A DNA stretch of 64,000 nucleotides from Caballeronia sp. SEWSISQ10-4 2 (lineage in GTDB: Bacteria > Pseudomonadota > Gammaproteobacteria > Burkholderiales > Burkholderiaceae): contig NZ_JALPRJ010000020.1 of NCBI RefSeq assembly GCF_030464885.1, positions 1 to 64,000 on the forward strand, read 5' to 3'. The position numbers and the translations under genes are program-made. The notes below the pieces were generated by a model. It was not told the DNA's origin. It worked only from the letters and a program-made list of their open reading frames with translations, and made no database searches. The stretch's first letter is position 1, and every line of letters begins with the position of its first letter. Below, in pieces: positions 1 to 7,469 of the stretch.

Positions 1-2
1 GC

Positions 3-50
3 GCGCTGTCCATCCCCGGCCTGAAGGCCGAGGTCTTTCGCGCAACCTGA
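3..50 (+). CDS. 3' tail of an unidentified gene entering from the left
   Basis: An open frame runs from the window edge to a TGA at 48-50 and would encode the ending ALSIPGLKAEVFRAT. Only about 15 residues are visible, too few to name a family. The sequence just after it (about 51-100) contains repeated AAGTGAA-like words and ends in a TGACAC motif, which resembles the multiple-repeat ends of IS21-type elements. The gene could therefore be the end of a transposition gene, but that is a guess. Confidence 0.25.
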   Translation, partial: ALSIPGLKAEVFRAT

Positions 51-243
51 TAAAGTGAATCTGTGCCAGGTAAGTGAAAACTACTGACACGGTTGGTGCA
101 AAAATCCGCGCGACCGGAATTCCTCGCGCGGCTTCAGCCGCCTGCAACGGTCGCTGGTCGATCCGCAGCCACGCAATTGCCTCCGACCACGAGAAGCTCG
201 CGGCCTACCCGCCCCGCTATCGCTATGAGGTTCGCCATTACTG

Positions 244-271
244 TTGATTTCAATATTACTTGAAATATAGA
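244..271 (+). promoter_or_regulatory. ars promoter with ArsR operator
   Basis: A perfect inverted repeat ATTTCAA-N6-TTGAAAT lies at 247-266. It overlaps a plausible sigma-70 promoter, TTGATT at 244-249 and TATAGA at 266-271 with a 16-bp spacer. ArsR/SmtB repressors typically bind AT-rich dyads of this kind inside the promoter, so this is the likely autoregulatory operator of the arsenic operon. The dyad also contains the TTG at 260, which argues against that codon being the start of arsR. Confidence 0.65.
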
Positions 272-295
272 AATGAACGGATTAAGGTTCAGCGC

Positions 296-628
296 ATGGA
301 CTCCAATCTCGTTGTACGCGCCCTGAGCGCGCTCGCCCATGAATCGCGTCTCGCGATCTTTCGCCTGCTGGTCGTCGCCGGGACGGACGGCATGGCCGCT
401 GGTGAAATCGCGAAGCAGCTCGGGCTTTCCCCTTCAAGCCTGTCATTTCACCTCAAGGATCTGTCGCATGCGGATCTGGTGAAGCCACGACAAGAAAGCC
501 GCTTCATCATCTACACGGCGAATTTTGACGCGATGACGGGCCTGATTGGCTTCCTGACGGAGAACTGCTGCGCCGGCGCGAGCTGCGCCGCGAGCGATCT
601 TCCCAACTGCTGCGGAGATACACCATGA
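296..628 (+). CDS. arsR: ArsR-family arsenite-responsive repressor
   Basis: This 110-residue winged-helix repressor should bind the upstream operator and release it when As(III) or Sb(III) binds. The ArsR helix-turn-helix lies around residues 33-56 (LGLSPSSLSFHL). The alpha-3 CxC box of the E. coli type is absent. A C-terminal cysteine cluster is present instead: Cys91-Cys92, Cys97 and Cys105-Cys106. This matches the C-terminal As(III) site known from the Acidithiobacillus ferrooxidans ArsR type. A TTG 12 codons upstream is possible as a start but lies in the operator, so ATG 296 is preferred. The stop overlaps the next start by 4 bp, making it the first gene of a coupled operon. Confidence 0.93.
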   Translation: MDSNLVVRALSALAHESRLAIFRLLVVAGTDGMAAGEIAKQLGLSPSSLSFHLKDLSHADLVKPRQESRFIIYTANFDAMTGLIGFLTENCCAGASCAASDLPNCCGDTP

Positions 629-1092
629 AGCGCATGCACATCCATGTCGCGGTCGAAGACCTCAACGACAGCATTCGGTTCTATCGCGCCATGTTCGGCA
701 ACATGGAACCCACGGTTCTCAAGAGTGATTACTGCAAATGGGAGCTGACCGATCCGGCCGTCAATTTTGCGATTTCGCAGCGCGGCGCGAAACCGGGCGT
801 CGATCACATCGGCATCCAGGTTGAAACCGACGCGGAGTTGGAAGAGATGAATGCGCGCTTCACTGCGGCAAAGCTGCCGCTACAGGAGCAGACGGAGACA
901 ACCTGTTGTTACGCCAAGTCGGATAAGTCGTGGACGATCGATCCGCAGGGCGTCGCGTGGGAGACGTTCAGAACCCTCGAAGCTGCACCGGTCTACGGTG
1001 AGTCCCACGATCGAGCGCAAGCACATGCGCAATCAACGGCCGCATGCTGCTCGCCTGCTGAATCCATTGTGACGATCCGCAGCCGCACGTGA
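625..1092 (+). CDS. arsI: ArsI/CadI-type glyoxalase-fold C-As lyase
   Basis: A 155-residue vicinal-oxygen-chelate (glyoxalase/dioxygenase) protein. In ArsI enzymes an Fe(II) site cleaves the carbon-arsenic bond of trivalent methyl- or aryl-arsenicals with O2. Candidate metal ligands are an N-terminal His (His5 or His7), His61 and Glu113; the His61-Glu113 spacing agrees with characterised ArsI. The vicinal pair Cys94-Cys95 in ETTCCYAKSDK is the expected organoarsenical-binding site. The closely related CadI proteins share this motif, so the substrate assignment rests partly on the ars context. A Cys pair also sits in the low-complexity C-terminal tail. It overlaps arsR and the next gene by 4 bp each. 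Confidence 0.85.
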   Translation: MKRMHIHVAVEDLNDSIRFYRAMFGNMEPTVLKSDYCKWELTDPAVNFAISQRGAKPGVDHIGIQVETDAELEEMNARFTAAKLPLQEQTETTCCYAKSDKSWTIDPQGVAWETFRTLEAAPVYGESHDRAQAHAQSTAACCSPAESIVTIRSRT

Positions 1093-1610
1093 GCGATAAA
1101 CCTTATTCGATTCTGATTCTCTGCACGGGCAATAGCTCGCGCAGCATCATGGCCGAGGCGCTATTTAACGTGTTGGGGAAAGGGAAGTTTCGGGCGTACA
1201 GCGCCGGTAGCCATCCCACCGGCTCGGTCAATCCGTTTGCCATTGAACGATGCGAAGCGCTCGGCTACGACACGTCGGGGCTGCGTAGCAAGAGCTGGGA
1301 TGAGTTCGCAACACCTGACGCTCCACAGATGGATTTTGTAATCACCGTCTGCGACCAAGCGGCGGGCGAAGTCTGCCCAATCTGGCCGGGCAAACCGATG
1401 ACGGCGCATTGGGGTTTTGAAGATCCGGCCGCGTTCGAGGGCAGCGATGAAGACAAGCGCAAGGTATTCACCAAGGTATATCGACAAATCATGAGCCGCG
1501 TGAGCCAGTTCGTGAACCTGCCGCTCCATGTGCTTGACAGCAACGCGATTCAACACGAGATGCGCGCGGTTGGTGAAAGGCCTGCAGAGGAATCAAATGA
1601 GCAGCACTGA
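1089..1610 (+). CDS. arsC: Arsenate reductase, low-molecular-weight phosphatase (thioredoxin) type
   Basis: A 173-residue protein with the N-terminal PTP loop CTGNSSRS (Cys12, Arg18), characteristic of the pI258-type arsenate reductase/LMW-PTP family. It should reduce As(V) to As(III) for export, with thioredoxin as probable electron donor. It is longer than the usual 130-140 residues because of a C-terminal extension (about residues 140-173). Translation likely begins at GTG 1089, giving a GTGA overlap with the upstream gene. The operon carries a second, unrelated ArsC (glutaredoxin type) three genes on. Confidence 0.9.
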   Translation: MSDKPYSILILCTGNSSRSIMAEALFNVLGKGKFRAYSAGSHPTGSVNPFAIERCEALGYDTSGLRSKSWDEFATPDAPQMDFVITVCDQAAGEVCPIWPGKPMTAHWGFEDPAAFEGSDEDKRKVFTKVYRQIMSRVSQFVNLPLHVLDSNAIQHEMRAVGERPAEESNEQH

Positions 1611-2682
1611 CACGGCGGTCGGCGGCAATCGGCCGGCGATCGGATTTTTCGAGCGTTACCTGACGGTCTGGGTCGCCCTTTGCATTGTGGGCGGCATTCT
1701 GCTCGGGCAGGTGCTTCCCCAGCTCTTTCAGGCGATCGGCCGCATGGAAGTGGCACAGGTCAATCTTCCGGTCGGCGTGCTCATCTGGGTGATGATCATT
1801 CCGATGCTGGTCAAGATTGATTTTGCCGCGATGACTCAGGTCAAGAGTCAGTGGCGTGGTATTGGCGTCACGCTATTTGTGAACTGGTTCGTCAAACCGT
1901 TCTCCATGGCGTTGCTCGGCTGGATCTTCATCCGCCATGTGTTCGCGCCGTGGCTTCCCGCCGATCAGCTCGACAGCTACATCGCCGGCTTGATCCTGCT
2001 GGCTGCAGCCCCCTGCACAGCAATGGTGTTCGTCTGGTCGCAGCTCTGCAAGGGCGATCCGTATTTCACGCTCTCGCAAGTGGCGCTCAACGATTCCATC
2101 ATGATCGTGGCCTTCGCGCCGCTCGTCGCCTTGTTGCTTGGTCTGTCCGCCATTACTGTGCCGTGGGATACGCTGATTATTTCGGTCGGCCTCTACATCA
2201 TTATCCCGGTCATCCTCGCTCAACTCCTGCGCCGGATGCTGATGGCGAAGGGCGAGGCGCATTTTCGGAATCTCGTCGCTCACCTCGGCCCCTATTCGAT
2301 CTGCGCGCTGCTCACGACGTTGGTGCTGCTCTTCGCCTTCCAAGGGCAGGCGATCATGAAGGAACCACTCGTGATTGCGATGCTCGCAGTGCCGATCCTC
2401 ATTCAGGTGTTTTTCAATTCCGGCCTCGCGTACCTGTTGAATCGCCGGCTTGGCGTCGCGCACTGCGTCGCGGGGCCCTCGAGTTTGATTGGCGCGAGCA
2501 ATTTCTTCGAACTCGCGGTAGCCACGGCAATCAGCCTGTTCGGCTTCCATTCGGGCGCGGCGCTGGCCACCGTGGTCGGCGTGCTGATCGAGGTGCCGGT
2601 GATGCTGCTCGTCGTCGGCGTCGTCAATCGCTCGCAGCACTGGTACGAAGCAAAACACAGCATCAAAGGACAACGCGTATGA
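1597..2682 (+). CDS. acr3: ACR3-family arsenite efflux permease
   Basis: A 361-residue, roughly 10-helix inner-membrane protein of the BART superfamily that exports As(III). The conserved ACR3 segment AAAPCTAMVFVWSQL carries the cysteine needed for transport, and the N-terminal FFERYLTVWVALCIVGG is typical of the family. The reading frame is open upstream to 1528, but ATG 1597 is preceded by GCAGAGG and gives the normal family length, so it was chosen. It overlaps the previous gene by 14 bp and the next by an ATGA. It is sometimes annotated arsB, but it is not of the ArsB family. Confidence 0.95.
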   Translation: MSSTDTAVGGNRPAIGFFERYLTVWVALCIVGGILLGQVLPQLFQAIGRMEVAQVNLPVGVLIWVMIIPMLVKIDFAAMTQVKSQWRGIGVTLFVNWFVKPFSMALLGWIFIRHVFAPWLPADQLDSYIAGLILLAAAPCTAMVFVWSQLCKGDPYFTLSQVALNDSIMIVAFAPLVALLLGLSAITVPWDTLIISVGLYIIIPVILAQLLRRMLMAKGEAHFRNLVAHLGPYSICALLTTLVLLFAFQGQAIMKEPLVIAMLAVPILIQVFFNSGLAYLLNRRLGVAHCVAGPSSLIGASNFFELAVATAISLFGFHSGAALATVVGVLIEVPVMLLVVGVVNRSQHWYEAKHSIKGQRV

Positions 2683-3104
2683 GCGTCACGATTTATCACA
2701 ACCCGGACTGCGGCACGTCGCGCAACACGCTGGCCATGATCCGCAACGCGGGCATCGAGCCGGAGATCATCGAATACCTGAAAACCCCGCCGACGCGGGA
2801 CGTGCTCACAGATCTCATCGCACGCGCTGGCCTGACGGTGCGCGCCGCGTTGCGTGAAAAGGGCACGCCTTACGCCGATCTGGGTCTAGGCGATCCGTCA
2901 CTAGGCGATGAGCAACTGCTCGACGCGATGCTGGAACACCCGATCCTCATCAATCGCCCGCTGGTCGTCACACCGCTTGGCGTGCGCCTGTGCCGGCCCT
3001 CCGAGGTCGTTCTCGACATCCTGCCCGCAGCGCAAAAAGGTGCTCTTGCCAAGGAGGACGGCGAACCGGTCATCAATAGCGAAGGACGCAGGGTCCGCGA
3101 ATGA
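2679..3104 (+). CDS. arsC: Arsenate reductase, glutaredoxin-dependent type
   Basis: A 141-residue protein of the R773 ArsC/Spx thioredoxin-fold family. It reduces arsenate using glutathione and glutaredoxin. Catalytic Cys11 is in HNPDCGTSR, and the three arginines expected to bind arsenate are present at 59, 93 and 106 ([16 protein letters not shown]). The frame is open far upstream through acr3, but only ATG 2679 gives a family-like N-terminus and a 4-bp coupling overlap. Together with the phosphatase-type ArsC the operon has two mechanistically different arsenate reductases. Confidence 0.94.
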   Translation: MSVTIYHNPDCGTSRNTLAMIRNAGIEPEIIEYLKTPPTRDVLTDLIARAGLTVRAALREKGTPYADLGLGDPSLGDEQLLDAMLEHPILINRPLVVTPLGVRLCRPSEVVLDILPAAQKGALAKEDGEPVINSEGRRVRE

Positions 3105-3865
3105 CACAGGATCTTCCCAACATCAGCACGGCGCACCTCGACACGCCGGATCTGCGCAAACTCGAACCGCGTGCGGTTTCGCAACACGCGCCACGGATTC
3201 TCCTGCTCTACGGCTCGTTGCGCCCCACGTCATACAGCAGGCTTCTAACGCTGGAAGCCGAACGCATCCTGCGCCATTTCGGCGCCGAAACGCGAGTTTT
3301 CGATCCGCACGGCCTGCCGGTGACGGACAGCGTCGTTGCCGATCATCCGAAAGTGGCCGAACTGCGCACACTGTCGGCGTGGTCGGAAGGACAGGTATGG
3401 TGCAGCCCGGAGCGTCACGGCACGCTAACGGCCGTCTTTAAGAATCAGATCGACTGGCTACCGCTTGAAAGCGGCGGCGTCCGTCCGACACAAGGCCGCA
3501 CGCTCGCGGTGATGCAGGTGTGCGGCGGATCGCAGTCGTTCAATGCGGTCAATGCGTTGCGCGTGCTCGGCCGCTGGATGCGCATGGTGACCATTCCGAA
3601 CCAGTCGTCGGTGGCGAAGGCCTGGCAGGAATTCGACGCGAACGGTCGGATGAAACCATCGGCTTATTACGATCGCGTCGTCGACGTGATGGAAGAGCTG
3701 TTCAAGTTCACGCTGCTCGTGCGCGATCGCTCGGGTTACTTGACCGACCGTTACAGCGAGCGCAGGCAAGCGCATCCGGAGCTTGCCACGACGCTGGCGA
3801 GCGCGGCGATGAACCAGGAGGCGGTGAGCGTCAACGCCGATACCGATGACAGCGAAACGGAGTGA
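3101..3865 (+). CDS. arsH: ArsH NADPH-dependent FMN reductase / organoarsenical oxidase
   Basis: A 254-residue flavodoxin-fold protein of the NADPH-dependent FMN reductase family. [10 protein letters not shown] near residues 39-48 is the FMN phosphate-binding loop, and the ArsH-specific stretches [19 protein letters not shown] and [12 protein letters not shown] are present. ArsH oxidises toxic trivalent methyl- and aryl-arsenicals to the less toxic pentavalent form. It works on the same substrates as ArsI, so this operon appears equipped against organoarsenicals as well as inorganic arsenic. It overlaps the MFS gene by 20 bp. Confidence 0.94.
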   Translation: MTQDLPNISTAHLDTPDLRKLEPRAVSQHAPRILLLYGSLRPTSYSRLLTLEAERILRHFGAETRVFDPHGLPVTDSVVADHPKVAELRTLSAWSEGQVWCSPERHGTLTAVFKNQIDWLPLESGGVRPTQGRTLAVMQVCGGSQSFNAVNALRVLGRWMRMVTIPNQSSVAKAWQEFDANGRMKPSAYYDRVVDVMEELFKFTLLVRDRSGYLTDRYSERRQAHPELATTLASAAMNQEAVSVNADTDDSETE

Positions 3866-5090
3866 CGGCGCCCGTGGCGCTATCGCGACACGGGCGCTCG
3901 CAGCCGCGCAACTCGTGTCATGGGGCTCGACCTATTACGCGTTCTCGCTGTTTGTCGTGCCGATGGAAAGTGCGCTGGGCTGGAGCCGGACCGCCACCAA
4001 CGCAGCGCTCTCGATCGGTCTGCTGATCTCGGGACTCGCGGCCTATCCCATCGGAACTTGGATCGATCGCGGTCACGGCCGACGCGTCATGGTCTGCGGC
4101 TCTATCATCGCTGCAGCGATGTTGGCGCTGTGGTCGCAGGCTCATAGCCTCGCGATACTGTTCGTCGTCTGGGCCGGTCTTGGTGTCGCGATGGCTGCCA
4201 CGCTCTACGATCCGGTCTTCGCGGTGGTCACACGCGATTTTCCAGACAGCTTTCGCACCAGGATCACGCTGATCACTCTGGTAGCCGGTTTTGCCAGTAC
4301 GGTTTTCATCCCGCTGACCCAGGGCCTCATCGAATGGTTCGGTTGGCGCGGCGCGTTGCTTGCGCTGGCCGCGTTCAATCTGGCGATCTGCCTGCCGCTG
4401 CACGTTTTCGCCATCGGCCGAGATGCACCGCGCGATGACGAATCAAATTACAAGTCGACACAGAAAGCTGTCAATGCAGCGGCCACGCAGCGCGCACTGC
4501 GTACGCCAACATTTTGGGCACTCGCAGTGTGCTTCACAGCCTACTACGCGACATTCGCCGCGCTCACGTTCCATCTCGTACCGCTCATGATGGAGCGGCG
4601 CGTGTCGCCTGCACTGATCCTGACGACGATGGCCGTTATCGGGCCGGCACAGGTTCTGGCGCGCGTGCTGTGGTTCACGATAGGCCGCAACATGAGACCG
4701 TCGAACGTGGGTATGGTGATTACCACCGCCTTCCCGGCTTCGGTCATCGTTCTCATGTGCGCCGGCACTTCGCCGGCGTTACTTATCCTGTTTGCGATTC
4801 TCTACGGCGGCGCCAACGGCATGATGACGATCTTGCGCGGAACGATCGTGCAGGACGTGATGTGGACAGAGGGCTATGGAGCCGTGAGCGGACTGCTCTC
4901 GATGCCCTCGAATATTGCCAAGGGCATTGCGCCGATTTCCGCCGCTGCGATCTGGACGGTCGGCGGAAACTATCTCCCGGTCGAATGGAGCGTGTTGCTG
5001 GTGTCTCTGGTTTCAGCGGTTGCGTTCATCCTGGCGACACGGCTCGCCTCCGGGGAAAAGTTCGGCGACCGGCAAGTCAACTTCGAGTGA
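3846..5090 (+). CDS. MFS transporter of the ars operon
   Basis: A 414-residue major facilitator superfamily protein with about 12 predicted membrane helices. The motif-A-like loop [14 protein letters not shown] lies after helix 2 and a central cytoplasmic loop near residues 190-215. Its start lies inside arsH, so it is translated as part of the operon, which implies export of an arsenical. Known ars-linked MFS proteins include ArsK (trivalent arsenicals) and ArsJ (1-arseno-3-phosphoglycerate). No ArsJ partner GAPDH gene is present, so the ArsJ role is unlikely. The exact substrate cannot be read from sequence. Confidence 0.8.
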   Translation: MTAKRSDGARGAIATRALAAAQLVSWGSTYYAFSLFVVPMESALGWSRTATNAALSIGLLISGLAAYPIGTWIDRGHGRRVMVCGSIIAAAMLALWSQAHSLAILFVVWAGLGVAMAATLYDPVFAVVTRDFPDSFRTRITLITLVAGFASTVFIPLTQGLIEWFGWRGALLALAAFNLAICLPLHVFAIGRDAPRDDESNYKSTQKAVNAAATQRALRTPTFWALAVCFTAYYATFAALTFHLVPLMMERRVSPALILTTMAVIGPAQVLARVLWFTIGRNMRPSNVGMVITTAFPASVIVLMCAGTSPALLILFAILYGGANGMMTILRGTIVQDVMWTEGYGAVSGLLSMPSNIAKGIAPISAAAIWTVGGNYLPVEWSVLLVSLVSAVAFILATRLASGEKFGDRQVNFE

Positions 5091-5100
5091 GCGCGCTGCC

Positions 5101-5580
5101 ATGAAGATACGAATGGCCGATGAGGCCGACCTGAGCGAGATCCAAAGCCTTTTACGCGCGAATGACTTGCCTGTAGAAGACATTTCGAAGGCGCTCATCG
5201 AAGAATTTCTGGTTGCAGAAGATGCAAGCGGATCGGTTATCGGCATCGGCGGACTTGAACAGCTCGGCTCCAGCGTGCTGTTGAGATCACTTGCCGTCGT
5301 GCCGGAGGCACGCGGAATCGGAATCGCACGTGCACTCGTCGCACGCCTCGAAGACAACGCACGCTCATGCGGGCGACAGGATGTTTGGCTACTGACAACG
5401 ACGGCGGAGCGATTTTTTGAGCGAACCGGTTACGAGCGGGTGAGCCGCGAAGACGTCCCAGGCGAAGTGCGGTTATGCAGGCAATTCGCGGCGCTGTGTC
5501 CGTCGACGGCCTCTTGCATGCGAAAGCGGCTGCGCACGGTATCCTCGGCACCCATCGCCGAGCGCCCGGTATCACACTGA
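5101..5580 (+). CDS. arsN2: GNAT N-acetyltransferase, ArsN2-like
   Basis: A 159-residue GNAT-fold acetyltransferase. The acetyl-CoA-binding motif A is LAVVPEARGIGIARALV (about residues 65-81). The tail with FERTGYERVSREDVP and an FAALCPSTASCM segment matches the arsenic-linked ArsN2 group. ArsN1 relatives acetylate arsinothricin; the ArsN2 substrate is not established, so only the acyltransferase fold and ars linkage are firm. It starts 10 bp after the MFS gene and ends the operon just before a terminator-like hairpin. Confidence 0.8.
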   Translation: MKIRMADEADLSEIQSLLRANDLPVEDISKALIEEFLVAEDASGSVIGIGGLEQLGSSVLLRSLAVVPEARGIGIARALVARLEDNARSCGRQDVWLLTTTAERFFERTGYERVSREDVPGEVRLCRQFAALCPSTASCMRKRLRTVSSAPIAERPVSH

Positions 5581-5606
5581 TTTCCGACGCTCGACGCCAG
5601 TTCGTC

Positions 5607-5630
5607 ACCGGCTCTTGCTGGCCGGTTTTC
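5607..5630 (+). terminator. Probable terminator of the ars operon
   Basis: The 6-bp stem ACCGGC/GCCGGT with an 8-nt loop is followed by TTTT. It lies 27 bp after the arsN2 stop. The stem is short and the T-run modest, so termination is likely but not certain. Confidence 0.45.
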
Positions 5631-6109
5631 CTTGTCGCTGACCGGCGACATGGGATCAGTCGCGGCCGTCTGACAGCGAATCCATCTCCGACAACGAGGC
5701 CTTGTGGACTTCGCTCATGCGCGTCGGTTTTTTTTATTTAACGCGGCCGAGCTAGAAGGATATTTCACTTTCCGAGGCACGTGCTTATCTGCCGGTGCCA
5801 CGCTTGCCAAAAAGACCTCTCAAATTCAAGGGCCGACTTTTCAGGCATGGTGGCACCCGACACTGCAATAGCAATCTTGCTGCAAAGCCTCTTTGCGAAT
5901 ACGGCTGCCACGTTCGCGAGGCGCCAGAATGCATGCGATACCGTTGTTGGTAGGCTCGCGTGCGAGAGAGTTGATGTGCGCTATGGTTCGTCTGCAGACG
6001 TCCGTCGGATCATCCCGTCGATAAGTCGGGTTTTGCGGACGGTGACTTCTATTGATTAAATGCTCCTGTGACCCGGCCATGTTGCGGCCGGCGTAACCGG
6101 GGGCAAGCG
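5631..6109. other. Intergenic region without recognisable gene
   Basis: About 480 bp between the arsenic operon and the alpA-like gene. Short open frames exist on both strands but none has family-like sequence or a convincing ribosome site. It probably marks the junction between the arsenic module and the conjugation module. No integrase, att-like repeat or RNA gene was recognised here. Confidence 0.5.
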
Positions 6110-6364
6110 ATGGCCGACCATGAGAGCGTGTCACAGAGCATCCTGCGGCGACGGCAGGTGGAGCAGAAAACGGGGCTGTCCCGCTCCACTATCTACAAGC
6201 GGATGAGGGAGGGCACGTTTCCGCCCGCGGTACCGTTAGGTAGACGTATGGTGGGGTGGCGCGTGGAGGAGATCGAGCGTTTCCTGGCGAACCCCTCACG
6301 CTACCGCGCGCGACGCATCTCGGGTGACGTGGATCAGGATGGGGGCGACCATGTCGGCTGTTAA
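6110..6364 (+). CDS. AlpA-family small helix-turn-helix regulator
   Basis: An 84-residue protein of the AlpA/excisionase-like group. The MerR-like HTH segment LRRRQVEQKTGLSRSTIYKR is followed by the AlpA-type PPAVPLGRRMVGWRVEEIE strand. Such proteins regulate excision or transfer genes on prophages and integrative elements. ATG 6110 follows a GGGGGC ribosome site; an upstream GTG (6068) is less likely. It overlaps the next small gene by 14 bp, so the two form a pair at the head of the conjugation region. Confidence 0.8.
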   Translation: MADHESVSQSILRRRQVEQKTGLSRSTIYKRMREGTFPPAVPLGRRMVGWRVEEIERFLANPSRYRARRISGDVDQDGGDHVGC

Positions 6365-6632
6365 TCGCACGTCCACCCTCGATGATCGCCTGGCGAACTG
6401 GGGGCGCTCAAACCGTGGCGCGTTTGACGCGAATGACGCCGTGCGGCTCACGCGTGCGTGGCGCACGCTCATGCCGCACCATCGGGAAATATTGCGCATG
6501 GTTTATCTCTGGCACGCCAATCGCGAAGTCGTATGCCGTCGTCTGCGTATAACGCGGCACCCACCTCATCTTTTCGAGCTTGAACTTGCGATGGCACGCT
6601 CAGCGCTCGCCCGTGCGCTTGCGCTACCTTAA
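6351..6632 (+). CDS. Small conserved-looking protein of unknown function
   Basis: A 93-residue protein, rich in Arg and Leu, with a compact helical middle (residues 32-75, LTRAWRTLMPHHREILRMVY) that resembles a sigma-region-4 or phage antiterminator-like helical domain. The likely start is ATG 6351, preceded by GGGGGC and overlapping the AlpA-like gene. Location and size suggest a regulatory accessory of the mobile element. No named family can be assigned with confidence. Confidence 0.6.
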   Translation: MSAVNRTSTLDDRLANWGRSNRGAFDANDAVRLTRAWRTLMPHHREILRMVYLWHANREVVCRRLRITRHPPHLFELELAMARSALARALALP

Positions 6633-6860
6633 ATCCTGATGAGTTCGTCCGTGCTGCGGGGCCGAGGCCGGCGATCACGCGAAATCTATAGAAACACTAT
6701 TCTCTGGGACGCGGTGGAAAACCCTGAATCGCAACGATCCACCCGCAATACCGCGTGCAGGTTTCGCGTTGCCAGCAGTGTCGTGCACCACACGCCCAGT
6801 GGCCGCGAAACCGGGCACAGGGTGCTCTCAACCATGCTCATACGGTTCTCGTCAGTCTCT

Positions 6861-6885
6861 GTGGCGTGGCGTGGCGTGGCATGGC
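6861..6885. repeat. GTGGC pentanucleotide repeat
   Basis: Four perfect GTGGC units followed by one ATGGC variant. The array sits in the non-coding leader of the conjugation operon. Slippage at such arrays can vary length, but no reading frame here is convincing, so phase variation is not claimed. Confidence 0.8.
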
Positions 6886-7130
6886 GTTGGCAGTCTGTTT
6901 CCCGTTATCGGCAACGAAAAGCTTGATCTCCCGACGGGTGATGGGTGTCAATGTGGCAAGCCTGGACGGGCGGCGCGAGAAAAGCGGCCCGGGATTCGTG
7001 CGTCGTTTCTGTTGTCGCCTGGGCACTTCGCATCTCGCTGACAAGCGAGGCATGTCGCATGCTCAGAGGGCTCGCTTGCACGATATCGCGTGCCGCCTGA
7101 AAAAATAAATTTAGGAACAGCGAGGAATAA

Positions 7131-7150
7131 CACGGAGCAGCACGGAACAG
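7131..7150. repeat. 10-bp tandem duplication CACGGAGCAG / CACGGAACAG
   Basis: Two adjacent 10-bp copies differ at one base, and a related GGAACAG occurs just upstream at about 7114. They lie in the long leader before the ParA-like gene. Function unknown; they could be binding sites of a transfer regulator such as the AlpA-like protein. Confidence 0.5.
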
Positions 7151-7315
7151 GCACCGTGCCCAACGCTCTTTTCCCACCTTGTCTGCGCGCCGGATACCTT
7201 CTACATTGAACCTAACAATCTGATCCGGTCAACGTGCGCAGCACGACCGAGTACGCGTTAGCGGCCCCGAAGTACCGAGCTTTCTGCGACGACGTTGGTG
7301 TGCCGCAAGACCATC

Positions 7316-7340
7316 AAAAGCCTGCATCTGCAGGCTTTTT
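7316..7340 (+). terminator. Strong intrinsic terminator
   Basis: A perfect dyad AAAAGCCTGCA-TC-TGCAGGCTTTTT gives an 11-bp stem ending in a T-run, bidirectional in form. It closes transcription entering from the alpA side and insulates the conjugation operon. Confidence 0.8.
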
Positions 7341-7373
7341 GTGTTTTCTGGCGCTGGAACAATCCCCGTTGAG

Positions 7374-7413
7374 CCCGCGCTCAGCCTCTCCGGGCGTCGC
7401 GGGTTCTTTTTTT
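7374..7413 (+). terminator. Second terminator or attenuator before the conjugation operon
   Basis: The arms CCCGCG (7374-7379) and CGCGGG (7398-7403) enclose an 18-nt loop and are followed by TTC and a run of seven T. Two terminators within 100 bp, directly ahead of the parA-like gene with no obvious promoter between them and the start, could mean attenuation of the transfer operon. Tight insulation is the simpler reading. Confidence 0.6.
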
Positions 7414-7469
7414 CACCTCGCAGTTTTCATGTCGGTTGCTCGGTGCGCAAACCGATGGAGCAACTGAGC

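Larger units (their letters stand above)
6633..7469. other. Long non-coding leader upstream of the conjugation operon
   Basis: About 840 bp without a supportable gene. It holds the GTGGC array, the 10-bp duplication and the two terminators listed separately. Open frames here lack family resemblance. A cis-acting role (operon regulation, possibly oriT or incompatibility DNA) is possible, but no canonical oriT or nick-site consensus was recognised. Confidence 0.5.

Noticed and set aside
1873..2673. 266-residue frame antisense to acr3
   Set aside because: Composition is skewed (His/Asp/Arg-rich) and the ACR3 reading on the other strand is unequivocal.
6639..7108. Several frames of 70-117 residues across the GTGGC array
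   Set aside because: They overlap each other in different frames and contain no conserved motif, so phase-variable coding is not supported.
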